A stretch of DNA of 64,000 nt from Algoriphagus aquimarinus. Lineage in GTDB: Bacteria; Bacteroidota; Bacteroidia; Cytophagales; Cyclobacteriaceae. The notes below the pieces were generated by a model that searched no databases, was not told the DNA's origin, and saw only the letters and a program-made list of their open reading frames with translations. A program made the translations under genes and the position numbers. The stretch spans positions 1 through 64,000 of the forward strand of contig NZ_FOKK01000012.1 of assembly GCF_900112005.1 (NCBI RefSeq), written 5' to 3'. This document shows, in pieces, positions 1 through 9,567 of this stretch (position 1 is its first letter; each line of letters starts with the position of its first letter).

Positions 1-199
1 TCGCCATCATCGGCATGGATTCCTCAGATCTATACTCATCATCTCCTGAGATCAATACGACATTTTTGCCTTTTCCAGGCCCTTCTTTTCCTTCATACTT
101 CAGGAAAGTAGTGCCGTTTTGGGCTGAAACACAGGAAATTGAAATAACTGCCAGCAAAATCACTAAATAGGCAGGCTTCTTAAGGAATATATTGTTCAT
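1..199 (-). CDS. ThuA-like secreted protein, N-terminal part only
   Basis: Only the first 66 codons lie in the window; the gene runs off the left edge. The start at 199 gives an N-terminus with two lysines, a hydrophobic core and a Ser-Cys-Val-Ser-Ala-Gln stretch, so it is exported, by signal peptidase I or possibly as a lipoprotein. The residues after the signal (KNVVLISGDDEYRSEE) resemble the start of ThuA-like glutamine-amidotransferase-fold proteins that often sit beside Gfo/Idh/MocA oxidoreductases in Bacteroidota and Planctomycetota. It diverges from such an oxidoreductase across 190 bases, which fits a shared sugar-catabolism role. The family call rests on a short segment and on the neighbour. 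Confidence 0.55.
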   Translation of the reverse strand, partial: MNNIFLKKPAYLVILLAVISISCVSAQNGTTFLKYEGKEGPGKGKNVVLISGDDEYRSEESMPMMA

Positions 200-389
200 G
201 GTTTTTTTAAAGAATGAATTCGGAAAATAGTAAATCTTTTAAGGGTTTTCGTCCTGAAAGCTAATTTCTATTTCGGTATCGATTCCGTTAATTCTTTCGC
301 CTTTCAACAGAAAAATGAAAAGAGTAGAGGCAAAAAATACCTACTTTCTCATCCGAAATACAATTCGAACTCCCAAATTCCCTCATAAT

Positions 390-1811
390 ATGAAAAAGGA
401 CAGAAGAAACTTTCTCAAAACTGGCTCACTTGCCGCATTCGGACTAAGTGGAATTTCAATCATTCCATCGTCTGTGCTAGGCAAGTCTATGGGACATATA
501 GCTCCAAGTGACAAAGTAAATCTCGCCTGCTGTGGCATAGGCAATAGAGGTGCTCAGATTATCAACGAATTATACGAAACAGGACTTTGTAATATCGTGG
601 CTCTTTGTGATGTGGACATGGGCGCACCGCATACTACTGCAATCATGAACAAGTTTCCAAATGCGAAGCGCTTTCAGGATTTCAGAAAAATGTTTGATGA
701 ATTTGGAAATGGATTCGAAGCTATAACAGTGGGAACACCTGATTTTTCTCACTTTCCTATCACCATGCTAGCCATGTCTGAAGGCAAGCATGTATATACC
801 GAAAAACCAATGGCTCGTACATTTAATGAGGTTTCGCTCATGATGGATAGTGCCAAAAGACATAATGTGGTCACTCAAATGGGTAACCAAGGGCACTCTG
901 AAGCTAACTACTTCCAGTTCAAAGCATGGAAAGAAGCTGGAATCATCAAAGATGTCACTGCAGTCACTGCTCACATGAACAGCCCGCGTAGATGGCACGG
1001 ATGGGATGTCAACATGCAAAGCTTCCCAAAAGCCGAGGCGATTCCTTCCACAATGGATTGGGATACCTGGATGATGGCAAGAAGTGATCATGACTACAAC
1101 AAAGATTTCATCAACGGCCAATGGAGATGTTGGTATGACTTCGGAATGGGAGCTTTGGGAGACTGGGGTGCTCACACAATGGACACGGCTCACGAGTTTC
1201 TAGATTTGGGTCTTCCATATGAAGTGGATCCAGTGATGCTGAAAGGCCACAATCCATTCTTTTTCCCAATGTCCTCAACTCTAGCTTTCAAATTCCCAAA
1301 ACGTGGAGATATGCCAGCTTTAACGATGACTTGGTATGATGGTGTAGACAATGTCCCTCCAGTACCTGCAGATTATGGAACATCTGAGTTAGATGCCAAT
1401 ATACCTGCAGCCAGCAACGGACAAATCCAACCTGCAAAATTAAATCCAGGTAAAATCATTTACGGTAAAGACCTTACTTTCAAAGGAGGATCTCATGGCA
1501 GCACGCTTTCCATTATTGGAGAGGCAAAAGCGAAGGATATGGCTAGTAAACTTCCTGAAGTTCCAGAAAGCCCATCTAATCACTTTGCCAACTTCTTAAA
1601 AGCATGTAAAGGAGAGGAGCAAACTCGTTCAAGATTTGAAATTGCAGGACCACTAAGTCAGGTATTCTGCTTAGGCGTATTAGCTCAACAGTTAAATACT
1701 ACTTTGAAGTTTGACAGAGAAACACAACGTGTAACAAATAATCCTTTGGCAAATCAACTGCTAGGTGGTGAAGTACCTAGAAAAGGCTGGGAAGAGTACT
1801 ACACTCTTTAA
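390..1811 (+). CDS. Tat-exported Gfo/Idh/MocA family oxidoreductase
   Basis: A 473-residue NAD(P)-dependent sugar-type oxidoreductase. An in-frame ATG exists at 315, but the start at 390 places a twin-arginine motif (DRRNFLKTG) right at the N-terminus, followed by a hydrophobic stretch, so 390 is preferred. The Rossmann glycine motif GIGNRG lies near residue 50, and the family's EKP motif (VYTEKPM) near residue 135 carries the catalytic lysine. The C-terminal half is the alpha/beta substrate domain, rich in Trp and His. The substrate cannot be read from sequence; exported members act on sugars or sugar acids. The gene ends in a strong terminator. Confidence 0.9.
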   Translation: MKKDRRNFLKTGSLAAFGLSGISIIPSSVLGKSMGHIAPSDKVNLACCGIGNRGAQIINELYETGLCNIVALCDVDMGAPHTTAIMNKFPNAKRFQDFRKMFDEFGNGFEAITVGTPDFSHFPITMLAMSEGKHVYTEKPMARTFNEVSLMMDSAKRHNVVTQMGNQGHSEANYFQFKAWKEAGIIKDVTAVTAHMNSPRRWHGWDVNMQSFPKAEAIPSTMDWDTWMMARSDHDYNKDFINGQWRCWYDFGMGALGDWGAHTMDTAHEFLDLGLPYEVDPVMLKGHNPFFFPMSSTLAFKFPKRGDMPALTMTWYDGVDNVPPVPADYGTSELDANIPAASNGQIQPAKLNPGKIIYGKDLTFKGGSHGSTLSIIGEAKAKDMASKLPEVPESPSNHFANFLKACKGEEQTRSRFEIAGPLSQVFCLGVLAQQLNTTLKFDRETQRVTNNPLANQLLGGEVPRKGWEEYYTL

Positions 1812-1831
1812 GAATAAACATATGTAAAATC

Positions 1832-1865
1832 AAAAGCTGAAACGAGAAATCGTTTCAGCTTTTTT
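1832..1865 (+). terminator. Rho-independent terminator of the oxidoreductase gene
   Basis: A perfect 14-bp stem (1832-1845 with 1850-1863), closed by a GAAA tetraloop and ending in a T run, 20 bases after the stop codon. Confidence 0.9.
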
Positions 1866-1935
1866 ATTTTCCAACCACGAAGCTCACAAAAGTTTCACAA
1901 AGACTACAGTCCTACTTCCCATAAGATAGACCTCA

Positions 1936-1970
1936 ATTCTATCCTTTCTATTTAATCAAAAGGATAGAAT
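1936..1970. repeat. 12-bp inverted repeat between convergent genes
   Basis: ATTCTATCCTTT (1936-1947) pairs perfectly with 1959-1970 across an 11-base spacer. Neither side has a T run, so it is not a typical intrinsic terminator. It lies between the convergent oxidoreductase and porP-like genes and may end transcripts or protect their 3' ends. Confidence 0.5.
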
Positions 1971-2027
1971 AGAAAGGAGACTTTGTCAATTCGAGAGCCT
2001 CGTCAATCGTAATTCTAAAATCGTAGA

Positions 2028-3074
2028 TTAAAATTTAGGGCAAGGAAGCAGCGTATCTCTTCGCTGTGGTTTGCCTTGGTTGCTATTTGGCAAAGTCCAA
2101 GACAAGCTCAACTCATGCGCACCACCGGACTGAATCCCCAATTGTGAAACGGTATAATCAAAGCTATAACCGACATTTAACCCAGAAAGCAGGTTCAAGC
2201 CAACCATCATAACAATTGCATCGCGATTGCTCTGTTGTTCCACTTTTTTGTAAGGAAGCCCCCTGTACCAGACACCGAACACAATTGGTTCTACATAAAA
2301 ATATGCGCCCACATCCAGTTGCTCAAAAGGTCCCTGCTTTTTATAATTAATAGTTGGAGTCAAATACCGCTGTTTTCTAATGTGAGTAAAATCTCCTCGC
2401 ATAGAGCCCTCTCCCAAAGAAATTCTGTAGCCAGCATGTGCAGAAAATTTAACAGGCAGGGGACTGTCTCCGTCAATAAAAGACTGATTCGGCTGATTGA
2501 CATGATGTGCTGATCCACCAATCCAAAAGTCTTCCGTAAACAGCAGTCCTCCAAAAGAAAGAGAAAGCATATTGACAGGGTCACCTAAACCAGCGATATC
2601 ACTCCCTGGGAATATAGGGCCAAAAGGATCGTTTGGATTGATCTGATTGGCGAAAATGAGATTCTCATAAAAACCAATCTCTCTACGAATATAGCTTGCC
2701 TGAAATCCAGGTCGGAAATAAGTCTTATCTCCTAACTTCAACTCATAAGAATACATTGCTGAAATGGTGGTAGAGCGCAGCTTGGAAGCTCCCTCGGTAT
2801 CCTGCATAACCATTACGCCTATCCCAGAGTTATAATCATTGAGGTAAGTATCGTAATACGCCGAAAAAGTAGTGAATTGAGCATCGATACTAGGCCATTG
2901 ATTCCTATAGTTGAACCCCACACGGCCAGTCAACTCAGATCCTGCGAAAGCTGGATTTAAGTAAAGAGGTGCCGCATAATATTGGCTATATTGCGGGTCC
3001 TGTGCATGTGCATTGGAACCAATAAATAGTCCAACCACACAAAGAAAAACAACGTAAACCAGAGACCGTAACAA
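2028..3074 (-). CDS. PorP/SprF family type IX secretion-associated outer-membrane protein
   Basis: A 348-residue protein with a signal peptide ending at AHAQ, then DPQYSQYYAAPLYLNPAFAG, the typical opening of mature PorP/SprF proteins. The rest has the alternating pattern of an outer-membrane barrel. The family works with specific T9SS substrates bearing type B C-terminal domains, probably attaching them to the cell surface. It diverges from three such substrates, with 82 bases to the first. No ATG occurs between the upstream in-frame stop and the signal core; TTG at 3074 is the best start. Confidence 0.92.
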   Translation of the reverse strand: MLRSLVYVVFLCVVGLFIGSNAHAQDPQYSQYYAAPLYLNPAFAGSELTGRVGFNYRNQWPSIDAQFTTFSAYYDTYLNDYNSGIGVMVMQDTEGASKLRSTTISAMYSYELKLGDKTYFRPGFQASYIRREIGFYENLIFANQINPNDPFGPIFPGSDIAGLGDPVNMLSLSFGGLLFTEDFWIGGSAHHVNQPNQSFIDGDSPLPVKFSAHAGYRISLGEGSMRGDFTHIRKQRYLTPTINYKKQGPFEQLDVGAYFYVEPIVFGVWYRGLPYKKVEQQSNRDAIVMMVGLNLLSGLNVGYSFDYTVSQLGIQSGGAHELSLSWTLPNSNQGKPQRRDTLLPCPKF

Positions 3075-3156
3075 GTATTTGTTCGTTAATTTGAATATTC
3101 AGTAGGCTTCTTCAACGTTACAGAACGTATGTTGTTTTAGAAGCAGTTCGAAAATT

Positions 3157-6100
3157 ATGAAAAGCAGCCCTAATTCCATAAGGTTACCCTACATTTTTAC
3201 TATTGCCCTCCTATTTACAACTTTTGTAATTAATACTGTTGTCTATTCGCAGGGATTTAATAGCAATGAGTGGATTTTTGGATATTGCGGTGGTGCTACA
3301 GAAAATAATTATTTATCCTTCGGAAAAGGTAATTCACCTACTGTTCAGTCTATTCCAGGCTCAATTGTCTTTACAAAAAACAATTCTGCGTTAGCAATTG
3401 ACCCGATTACCGGGCAACCTTTTTTTGTCACTAACGGTGAACTGGTCTATGATTTCAGTCAGAATCCGATACAAGGTGTAGGTTCTGGCCTAAATGGAAA
3501 CATTGATGGTGTCCAGCAAGTCGCAACTGGATTCTTAGAATACGACCCAGCAGGCAATAAACTCTTCTATATTTTCTATCTATCTCTCAGCGGGGATTTA
3601 CAATATGCTGTTGTAGACATGAATGCTCCTGGACAAGCGACAGGAAATGAAAGACCATTGGGAGAAATCACATCCAAAGACAACTCCATTGGAAGTGGAT
3701 CTGGCGCACTGTTAGTTGTAAAAACTCCTTCATCACCATCCTACTTGATCAGTTTCGCTAATGGAAATCTAATCTCGCGGAGCTTAGGAGCAAGCGAGGG
3801 GAGTTTTTCAACCACAGACAGCCAAGCGATTTCGTCTACCCCAAAGCAAATTGTCTTCAATGAAGAAACCAATCAATTAATCATCATACCTGAGTCTGAC
3901 ACGGATCCTATTTTAGTTCTGAGTTTTAATACGAGCGGAGGAACATTTGGGTCTCCAACTCCTATAGCACAATCTGCAGGAAATGGAAGATATGGTGGAG
4001 CAGAGTTTTCTCCTGACGGAAATTACATTTATTACTCTGCTGGAGACTCCTTACTCCGAGTACCTACAGCTAATCTTTCGGCAACTCCGGAAGTAATGCC
4101 AATTGCTGGCTCTGGCACTCCACCAGCAGGTATTTTCGCAGTTTATGATATCAAAGCTGGCCCTGATGGAATTCTTTATTACTTGTATGAAGAAGTAGAT
4201 GGCGGTCCGCAGATGATCGGGAAAGTAACCAATCCAAATGAGGGTGATTTGACTTTGATAGAAGTAGAGGAAGACCCGTTTTCAGGTACAGATTTTTGTG
4301 GTACAGTTTTCCCAACTTTTGCCCCAAACGCAGATATAGAACCCACAGTCAATTTCACTTGGGCTCCAGACATGCCATGTGCCAATAACCCAGTCCAACT
4401 TACTTCTGTTTTAACCCCTGAGAACTACAGACCTGTAAGTTTTCATTGGTCTTTTGATCCTCCGCTTCGAGATTCTACCGGGAATGAGTTACCAGCTGAT
4501 TACACTCAGGAACATTTTCTTATCCCAGCTGACGCAGCGCAAGAAACAAGTTTAAATGTCATCCTCACCGTTACGTTTGCAGATGGAGAGACTAAGGAAG
4601 TCAATCATACAATCTCACTGACTGAAAATGATTTACAAGCTAATTTTTCTCCTCAAGACACCACTCTCTGTGAAACCTGTATAGATATTGGGCCATTGCT
4701 TTCTGCTCAGAAAGGTGAAGAAGATGGAGGCGCCGGAGGCGGTGGCGGAGTAGGAAGTGGACAAGGAGGAGAAGATAATTACGAATACTTCTGGTCAAAT
4801 TACCGAGACGAGGGCTGGACGGGTCGAAAAGATAATCTGGTTTGTAAACCTGGATTGTATTGGGCTTTAGTTCGTGAGCCTGGTTCCTCTTGTTATGCAT
4901 ATGCTGAGATTCGAGTTAAAATGTGGGACGTGGAAGACCAAACCAATAATATTTGGTACTTCGGAGATGGCGCTGGATTGGATTTCAACCCCGATCCTGA
5001 CGACCCTGACGCACCTACTCCACGACCGATAGCATCCCGACATCCGCAAAATATCCCTGCTGGGACTACTACAATTTCAAGTCAAGACGGTCAAGTACTT
5101 TTCTATACTGACGGGCAATCTGTTTGGGACCTTAACGGAGACTTGATGGAAAACGGCAATGATATAGGAGGTGAAAACTCTAGTAGCCAAGGGGTAATCG
5201 CTGTCCCAGTTCCGGGAGAAGAAACACTCTTCTACCTCTTCACTACACAAGTTGCTGCCAACGGACAAAATGTAGCTAAATACTCTCTGGTGGATATCAA
5301 ATCTGAAAACCCAACCGGAGTAGGAAATGTGGTCACTAAGGATAATTTCCTCTTTAGTCCTTCCACGGAGCATTCAGCAGCTTTAGATGCAGGAGATACA
5401 ACATGGGTAATGTATCATGAGTTAGGAAATAACACATTCCGAGCCTATCCTATTTCAGCAAGTGGTATTGGTCAGCCAATCCTCAGTTCCGTAGGAAGTA
5501 ATCATGGTTTTAATTCGGGAGTAGGAGCTATGAAATTCAACTCTGATGGTGACCAAGTAGCAGTCACGATTACCGAAGGAGGCTGTAACAAAGTCGAGAT
5601 TTTTGATTTTGACAGTGAAACAGGAGAAATGAGTGAATATGCTCGAATTGATTTAGGCTGCAATGGTGAAGTATATGGACTAGAGCTTTCTGAGGATGGA
5701 GAACGAGTTCTAGTCTCTTACTTAAATGGCGGGCCGGGAATAGAAGAGTTCATCATCAAAGCCAATGATAACGATGATCCTGATGCGGCTATTTGTCCTT
5801 CTTGTTTTAATGGAGCCAGGACTAGAGCGCAAATAGAGGCTTGTATCATTAGCACCAAAAATCAAATTAGTCAAACAGCTGGGCTTAACCTTGGAGCACT
5901 GCAAATAGGTCCAAATGGTCAAATCTATGCAGCCGTAGTCGGAGACAATAGAATTGGTCAAATCAGCGTGGGTTCTGGCTGTAATTCTCAAAGTACCTTC
6001 ACTCAAGATGGCGTAGAAGCCATGCCTGGTACATCCAATTTAGGACTACCTTCTTTCGTGCAAAACTCCGGAAGCTCAATACCAGAACCTAGCCTTGCTG

Positions 6101-8709
6101 CTCCATTAAGACTTTGTTTGGATCCTGAGCTTGGCGCTGGAGCGCTTCTCGAGGGCGGTGGTGAACCTGATATTGACAGCTATTTCTGGACTATCACAAA
6201 TAATGACGATGGCACGATAATCCGAAATGACTACGGTGGTCCTGGAGATGAATTCCAGAACTTGGATCAGATTTTCAATACCCCTGGCACGTACACCATA
6301 GATCTTAGAGTGGACAGGTGTGGTGATGCAGAATATTTCCGCGCTAGTACTGAGATCTTGGTAGAGGCACCGCCAGAATTGACTTTGGCAGATGATGCTA
6401 CTCTATGTGCTGGCAATCCTGTCACCCTGACCGCAATAGAGGGTTATGACCCTGCTGAAGGTTTATATGATTTCCAATGGACAAATGCTGCTGGGCAAGT
6501 TTTCGGTGATGAAAATTCTAATGAAATCATCGTAGATGAGGAAAGCATTTATACTGTTAACGTAAGCTACAGATTGCCAGAGGGACTTTCTGATGACGAA
6601 GCTCTACTTTATGAAACTTGTCCATCAACTGCGGAGATTTTCGTAGGACCCGCTTTCGAATTTGATCTTACTCAAACTGCAACGGAAGTTTGCTATGAAG
6701 AAACTACGGTGACTTTTGCACCAAACACCCCTATCACAGGCGAATGGTTTTATGAACTAAATGGCGATCCAAACCGAGTGGCTTTAGGTGAGTTCTTTGA
6801 GCTTGAGCTTTATATCAATTCTCTTCCTGGACCTGGAGATTACGTAATAGTTTTTGTTACTCTGGATCCAATTCTGGCTGAATGTACTATTGAGAAGAAG
6901 TTAGATTTACGTGTGAACGAATTGCCTCTCTTCACTGCTGTGCAAACAACTCCTGCTACAGATTGCAACACACCGGATGGATCATTTGAGATCACCATGC
7001 AGGCAGATGCGGAAACATTAACAGTCTTAGAAACAGGAGATACCTTCTCAACTGTGCTCTCAGGGAATTCTATTCAAGTAACTGGATTACTTCCTGGAGT
7101 TTATACCGTTGAAGCAGAAAACAGTACTGGCTGTACATACACTGCGTCAGTGACTGTGGAGAACAGCAATCCTCCTGCTGGATTTGAATACACGGTCACT
7201 CCCACAGATGAAATATGTGGTCCTTCTGGAGTTCAAAATGGCTTGCTCACTGTAGATTTCACTAATTCTCCTCAGTCTGGCTCTTACGCAGTAACTAGAC
7301 AGGGTGATGGTCAAGTTTTCCAAGGCACATTCTCTTCTACTAGTCAGTTTGATATTATTGTTCCTTATGGAGATTATGCTGTTGAAATTCAAGACCCAAC
7401 TGGGTGCGCTATTCCGGACCCAACTTTATATCCGATTGCTCAGAAATTCGAGGTATTGTTTTCAGTTCCTGCAGACTTAACTGCCTGTCAAAGTTTCACC
7501 TTCACTCCTACTTCTCCTGATGTATTAACTTATACTGTAACCAATTCCACAGGAACTATCCTTTCTCCTGATTCAAATGGAGAATTTACGCTTATGTTGT
7601 CTGATACGTATACTGTTAGAGGTGAAGATCCTAACGGTGTCAATTGCCCCCGAGAAGAGACAATGGTTGCTACTATCACACAACCAATTGATTTCGAAAT
7701 TTCACCACCAATTGTCGATTGTCAAGTAGGTGTTCAGTACGAAGCAATATTAAATAATGCTAATCCTGCTGACGTGATTTTCCTTTGGAAAGACGCACTA
7801 GGTGTGATCGTAGGTAGAAGACAAACATTTGTTCCTAGTAGATCAGGAGATTATACCCTGGAAGTACAACCTGTTTCTGGAGGTCTATGTCCGCTTGACA
7901 AGAAATCATTTACTGCAGAAGTTATTTCACAAAGAGTAGAGGTTAGTTTGGACATCGTACCCTTCTGTATAGACCAAACAAGTACTACTATTACGATACA
8001 AGCAGATATGACCAACGTGGCAGATATAGAATGGTATTCTGTGATCAACGGTACCCGAACTAGAATACCTGCATATGATGGATTACCGATCATTGAGGTG
8101 TCGCAGGAAGGAACTTATGAGGTTTTATTGAGAAGCAGTGTAGGATGTGATCTAGGTCGAGCCAACGGTGTGGTATCTAAGTCTACTATCATCCCTCCGG
8201 TAGTCCCAGTAGGATTTACGATTTGTGCAATAGAAGGCGTCACACAGTCCATTGACCCGGGAGCTTACGATAATTACTCTTGGAAGCTAAATGGCGTGGA
8301 AGTTTCGCAAGACCCTATATTTACTCCCATTGAAGGTGGTATATATGAACTTACGGTTTCGGATAATCTGGGCTGCGAGTACATTGCAACCATCGACGTA
8401 TTGGAAGATTGTTCCTTGAAAATAGTCTTTCCTAATGGAGTGGTTCTAAATGACCCGAATAGAAATTTCATCCTTTATGCAAATGAATACATAGACGACG
8501 TGGAAGTCTATATTTATAACCGATGGGGAGAATTAATTTTCTATTGTGAGCATGAAAATGTAGAACCTAGACAACCTTTCTGCCCTTGGGATGGACAAGT
8601 ACGAGGAGAATTTGTTCCAAACGGAACATATGCCGTGGTTGTCAAGTTTACTAGCAAAGACCAGAACAAAACCGAAAAATTAACCAAAGCGATTACAGTA
8701 ATTCAATAG
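3157..8709 (+). CDS. Giant T9SS-secreted surface protein with propeller-like domains and type B sorting tail (paralogue A)
   Basis: An 1850-residue secreted protein. After a signal peptide (about 1-31) come two propeller-like regions, the first opening NEWIFGYCGG and the second, near residue 600, opening NNIWYFGDGAGLDFN, a known opening in gliding-motility-type Bacteroidota proteins. A PKD-like Ig domain follows near 1000-1080, then a run of Cys-containing Ig-like domains, and finally about 85 residues of type B C-terminal domain (YIYNRWGELIF, WDGQ, VPNGTYAVVVKF). That tail directs T9SS export. Residues 1435-1690 form the module shared with the next two giant proteins. A glycine-rich insertion lies near residue 525. 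Probably surface-attached with the adjacent PorP/SprF protein; adhesin or matrix function is inferred. Confidence 0.9.
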   Translation: MKSSPNSIRLPYIFTIALLFTTFVINTVVYSQGFNSNEWIFGYCGGATENNYLSFGKGNSPTVQSIPGSIVFTKNNSALAIDPITGQPFFVTNGELVYDFSQNPIQGVGSGLNGNIDGVQQVATGFLEYDPAGNKLFYIFYLSLSGDLQYAVVDMNAPGQATGNERPLGEITSKDNSIGSGSGALLVVKTPSSPSYLISFANGNLISRSLGASEGSFSTTDSQAISSTPKQIVFNEETNQLIIIPESDTDPILVLSFNTSGGTFGSPTPIAQSAGNGRYGGAEFSPDGNYIYYSAGDSLLRVPTANLSATPEVMPIAGSGTPPAGIFAVYDIKAGPDGILYYLYEEVDGGPQMIGKVTNPNEGDLTLIEVEEDPFSGTDFCGTVFPTFAPNADIEPTVNFTWAPDMPCANNPVQLTSVLTPENYRPVSFHWSFDPPLRDSTGNELPADYTQEHFLIPADAAQETSLNVILTVTFADGETKEVNHTISLTENDLQANFSPQDTTLCETCIDIGPLLSAQKGEEDGGAGGGGGVGSGQGGEDNYEYFWSNYRDEGWTGRKDNLVCKPGLYWALVREPGSSCYAYAEIRVKMWDVEDQTNNIWYFGDGAGLDFNPDPDDPDAPTPRPIASRHPQNIPAGTTTISSQDGQVLFYTDGQSVWDLNGDLMENGNDIGGENSSSQGVIAVPVPGEETLFYLFTTQVAANGQNVAKYSLVDIKSENPTGVGNVVTKDNFLFSPSTEHSAALDAGDTTWVMYHELGNNTFRAYPISASGIGQPILSSVGSNHGFNSGVGAMKFNSDGDQVAVTITEGGCNKVEIFDFDSETGEMSEYARIDLGCNGEVYGLELSEDGERVLVSYLNGGPGIEEFIIKANDNDDPDAAICPSCFNGARTRAQIEACIISTKNQISQTAGLNLGALQIGPNGQIYAAVVGDNRIGQISVGSGCNSQSTFTQDGVEAMPGTSNLGLPSFVQNSGSSIPEPSLAAPLRLCLDPELGAGALLEGGGEPDIDSYFWTITNNDDGTIIRNDYGGPGDEFQNLDQIFNTPGTYTIDLRVDRCGDAEYFRASTEILVEAPPELTLADDATLCAGNPVTLTAIEGYDPAEGLYDFQWTNAAGQVFGDENSNEIIVDEESIYTVNVSYRLPEGLSDDEALLYETCPSTAEIFVGPAFEFDLTQTATEVCYEETTVTFAPNTPITGEWFYELNGDPNRVALGEFFELELYINSLPGPGDYVIVFVTLDPILAECTIEKKLDLRVNELPLFTAVQTTPATDCNTPDGSFEITMQADAETLTVLETGDTFSTVLSGNSIQVTGLLPGVYTVEAENSTGCTYTASVTVENSNPPAGFEYTVTPTDEICGPSGVQNGLLTVDFTNSPQSGSYAVTRQGDGQVFQGTFSSTSQFDIIVPYGDYAVEIQDPTGCAIPDPTLYPIAQKFEVLFSVPADLTACQSFTFTPTSPDVLTYTVTNSTGTILSPDSNGEFTLMLSDTYTVRGEDPNGVNCPREETMVATITQPIDFEISPPIVDCQVGVQYEAILNNANPADVIFLWKDALGVIVGRRQTFVPSRSGDYTLEVQPVSGGLCPLDKKSFTAEVISQRVEVSLDIVPFCIDQTSTTITIQADMTNVADIEWYSVINGTRTRIPAYDGLPIIEVSQEGTYEVLLRSSVGCDLGRANGVVSKSTIIPPVVPVGFTICAIEGVTQSIDPGAYDNYSWKLNGVEVSQDPIFTPIEGGIYELTVSDNLGCEYIATIDVLEDCSLKIVFPNGVVLNDPNRNFILYANEYIDDVEVYIYNRWGELIFYCEHENVEPRQPFCPWDGQVRGEFVPNGTYAVVVKFTSKDQNKTEKLTKAITVIQ

Positions 8710-8710
8710 T

Positions 8711-9463
8711 ATGCTTATCCTGATTTCACCAGCCAAAACGCTGGACTATAGTAGTCCTAATTTCACCGAGTCAACACAACCTGATTTCCAATCTGATACA
8801 CACTCCTTAGTGAGAATCATGAAAAAGAAATCTGCCAAAGAAATTGGTGAGCTAATGCATATCTCTGAAAACTTGGCGGAGTTGAATGAGGAGCGTTTTA
8901 AGACTTTTCAGAAGGATTTCACTTTTGAAAACTCGAAACAAGCATTACTGGCTTTTAAAGGAGACGTCTATACTAAAATTGATGTTGAGGAGTTTTCTAA
9001 GGAGGATTTTGACTTTGCACAGGAGCATCTACGAATACTTTCTGGCTTATATGGCTTGCTGAAACCTCTAGATTTAATACAGCCCTATCGTTTGGAGATG
9101 GGCATAAGACTGGAGAATAAAAAAGGAAAAAATCTGTATGAATTCTGGGACAAGAAAATTGCAAAAGCAATCAATGAAGCTGCAAAAGGGCAGACTATTG
9201 TGAATCTTGCTTCCCAAGAGTATTTCAAAGCGGTTCATTTGAAAACATTAAAAACGCCTTTGATTACTATTGAATTCAAAGAGTATAAAGATGAAACTTA
9301 CAAAATCGTCGGTTTTTTTGCGAAGCAAGCAAGAGGCTTGATGAGTAATTTCTCCATTAAAAACAGAATCACTGATCCCGAGGAATTGAAGACTTTCAAT
9401 GAAGGTGGATATGAGTATTCAGATAAGTTGAGTGATCAAAACAACTGGATTTTTGTAAGATAA
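8711..9463 (+). CDS. yaaA: YaaA family peroxide-stress protein (UPF0246)
   Basis: 250 residues, full length for the family, beginning with the diagnostic MLILISPAKTLDY and containing the LSGLYGLLKPLD region and the C-terminal NFSIKNRI segment. In E. coli YaaA lowers free iron during hydrogen peroxide stress, and the fold has a DNA-binding helix-hairpin-helix. The ATG lies one base after the stop of the giant surface protein, so the two are very probably cotranscribed, possibly with translational coupling. No functional link to the surface proteins is known. About 100 bases separate it from the next giant gene. Confidence 0.93.
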   Translation: MLILISPAKTLDYSSPNFTESTQPDFQSDTHSLVRIMKKKSAKEIGELMHISENLAELNEERFKTFQKDFTFENSKQALLAFKGDVYTKIDVEEFSKEDFDFAQEHLRILSGLYGLLKPLDLIQPYRLEMGIRLENKKGKNLYEFWDKKIAKAINEAAKGQTIVNLASQEYFKAVHLKTLKTPLITIEFKEYKDETYKIVGFFAKQARGLMSNFSIKNRITDPEELKTFNEGGYEYSDKLSDQNNWIFVR

Positions 9464-9567
9464 TTATACAATTTGCCTGATAATAAGCGTGTTGGGATCA
9501 CAAGTATTTTTTCGACTATATAAAACTGTAACTTAGAGGTAGTAAATAAAACTTCATTGCCCTTATT

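Noticed and set aside
4640..4900. Reading frames opposite the glycine-rich tract and similar antisense frames in long genes
   Set aside because: They are shadows of strongly coding frames and have no start context or family resemblance.
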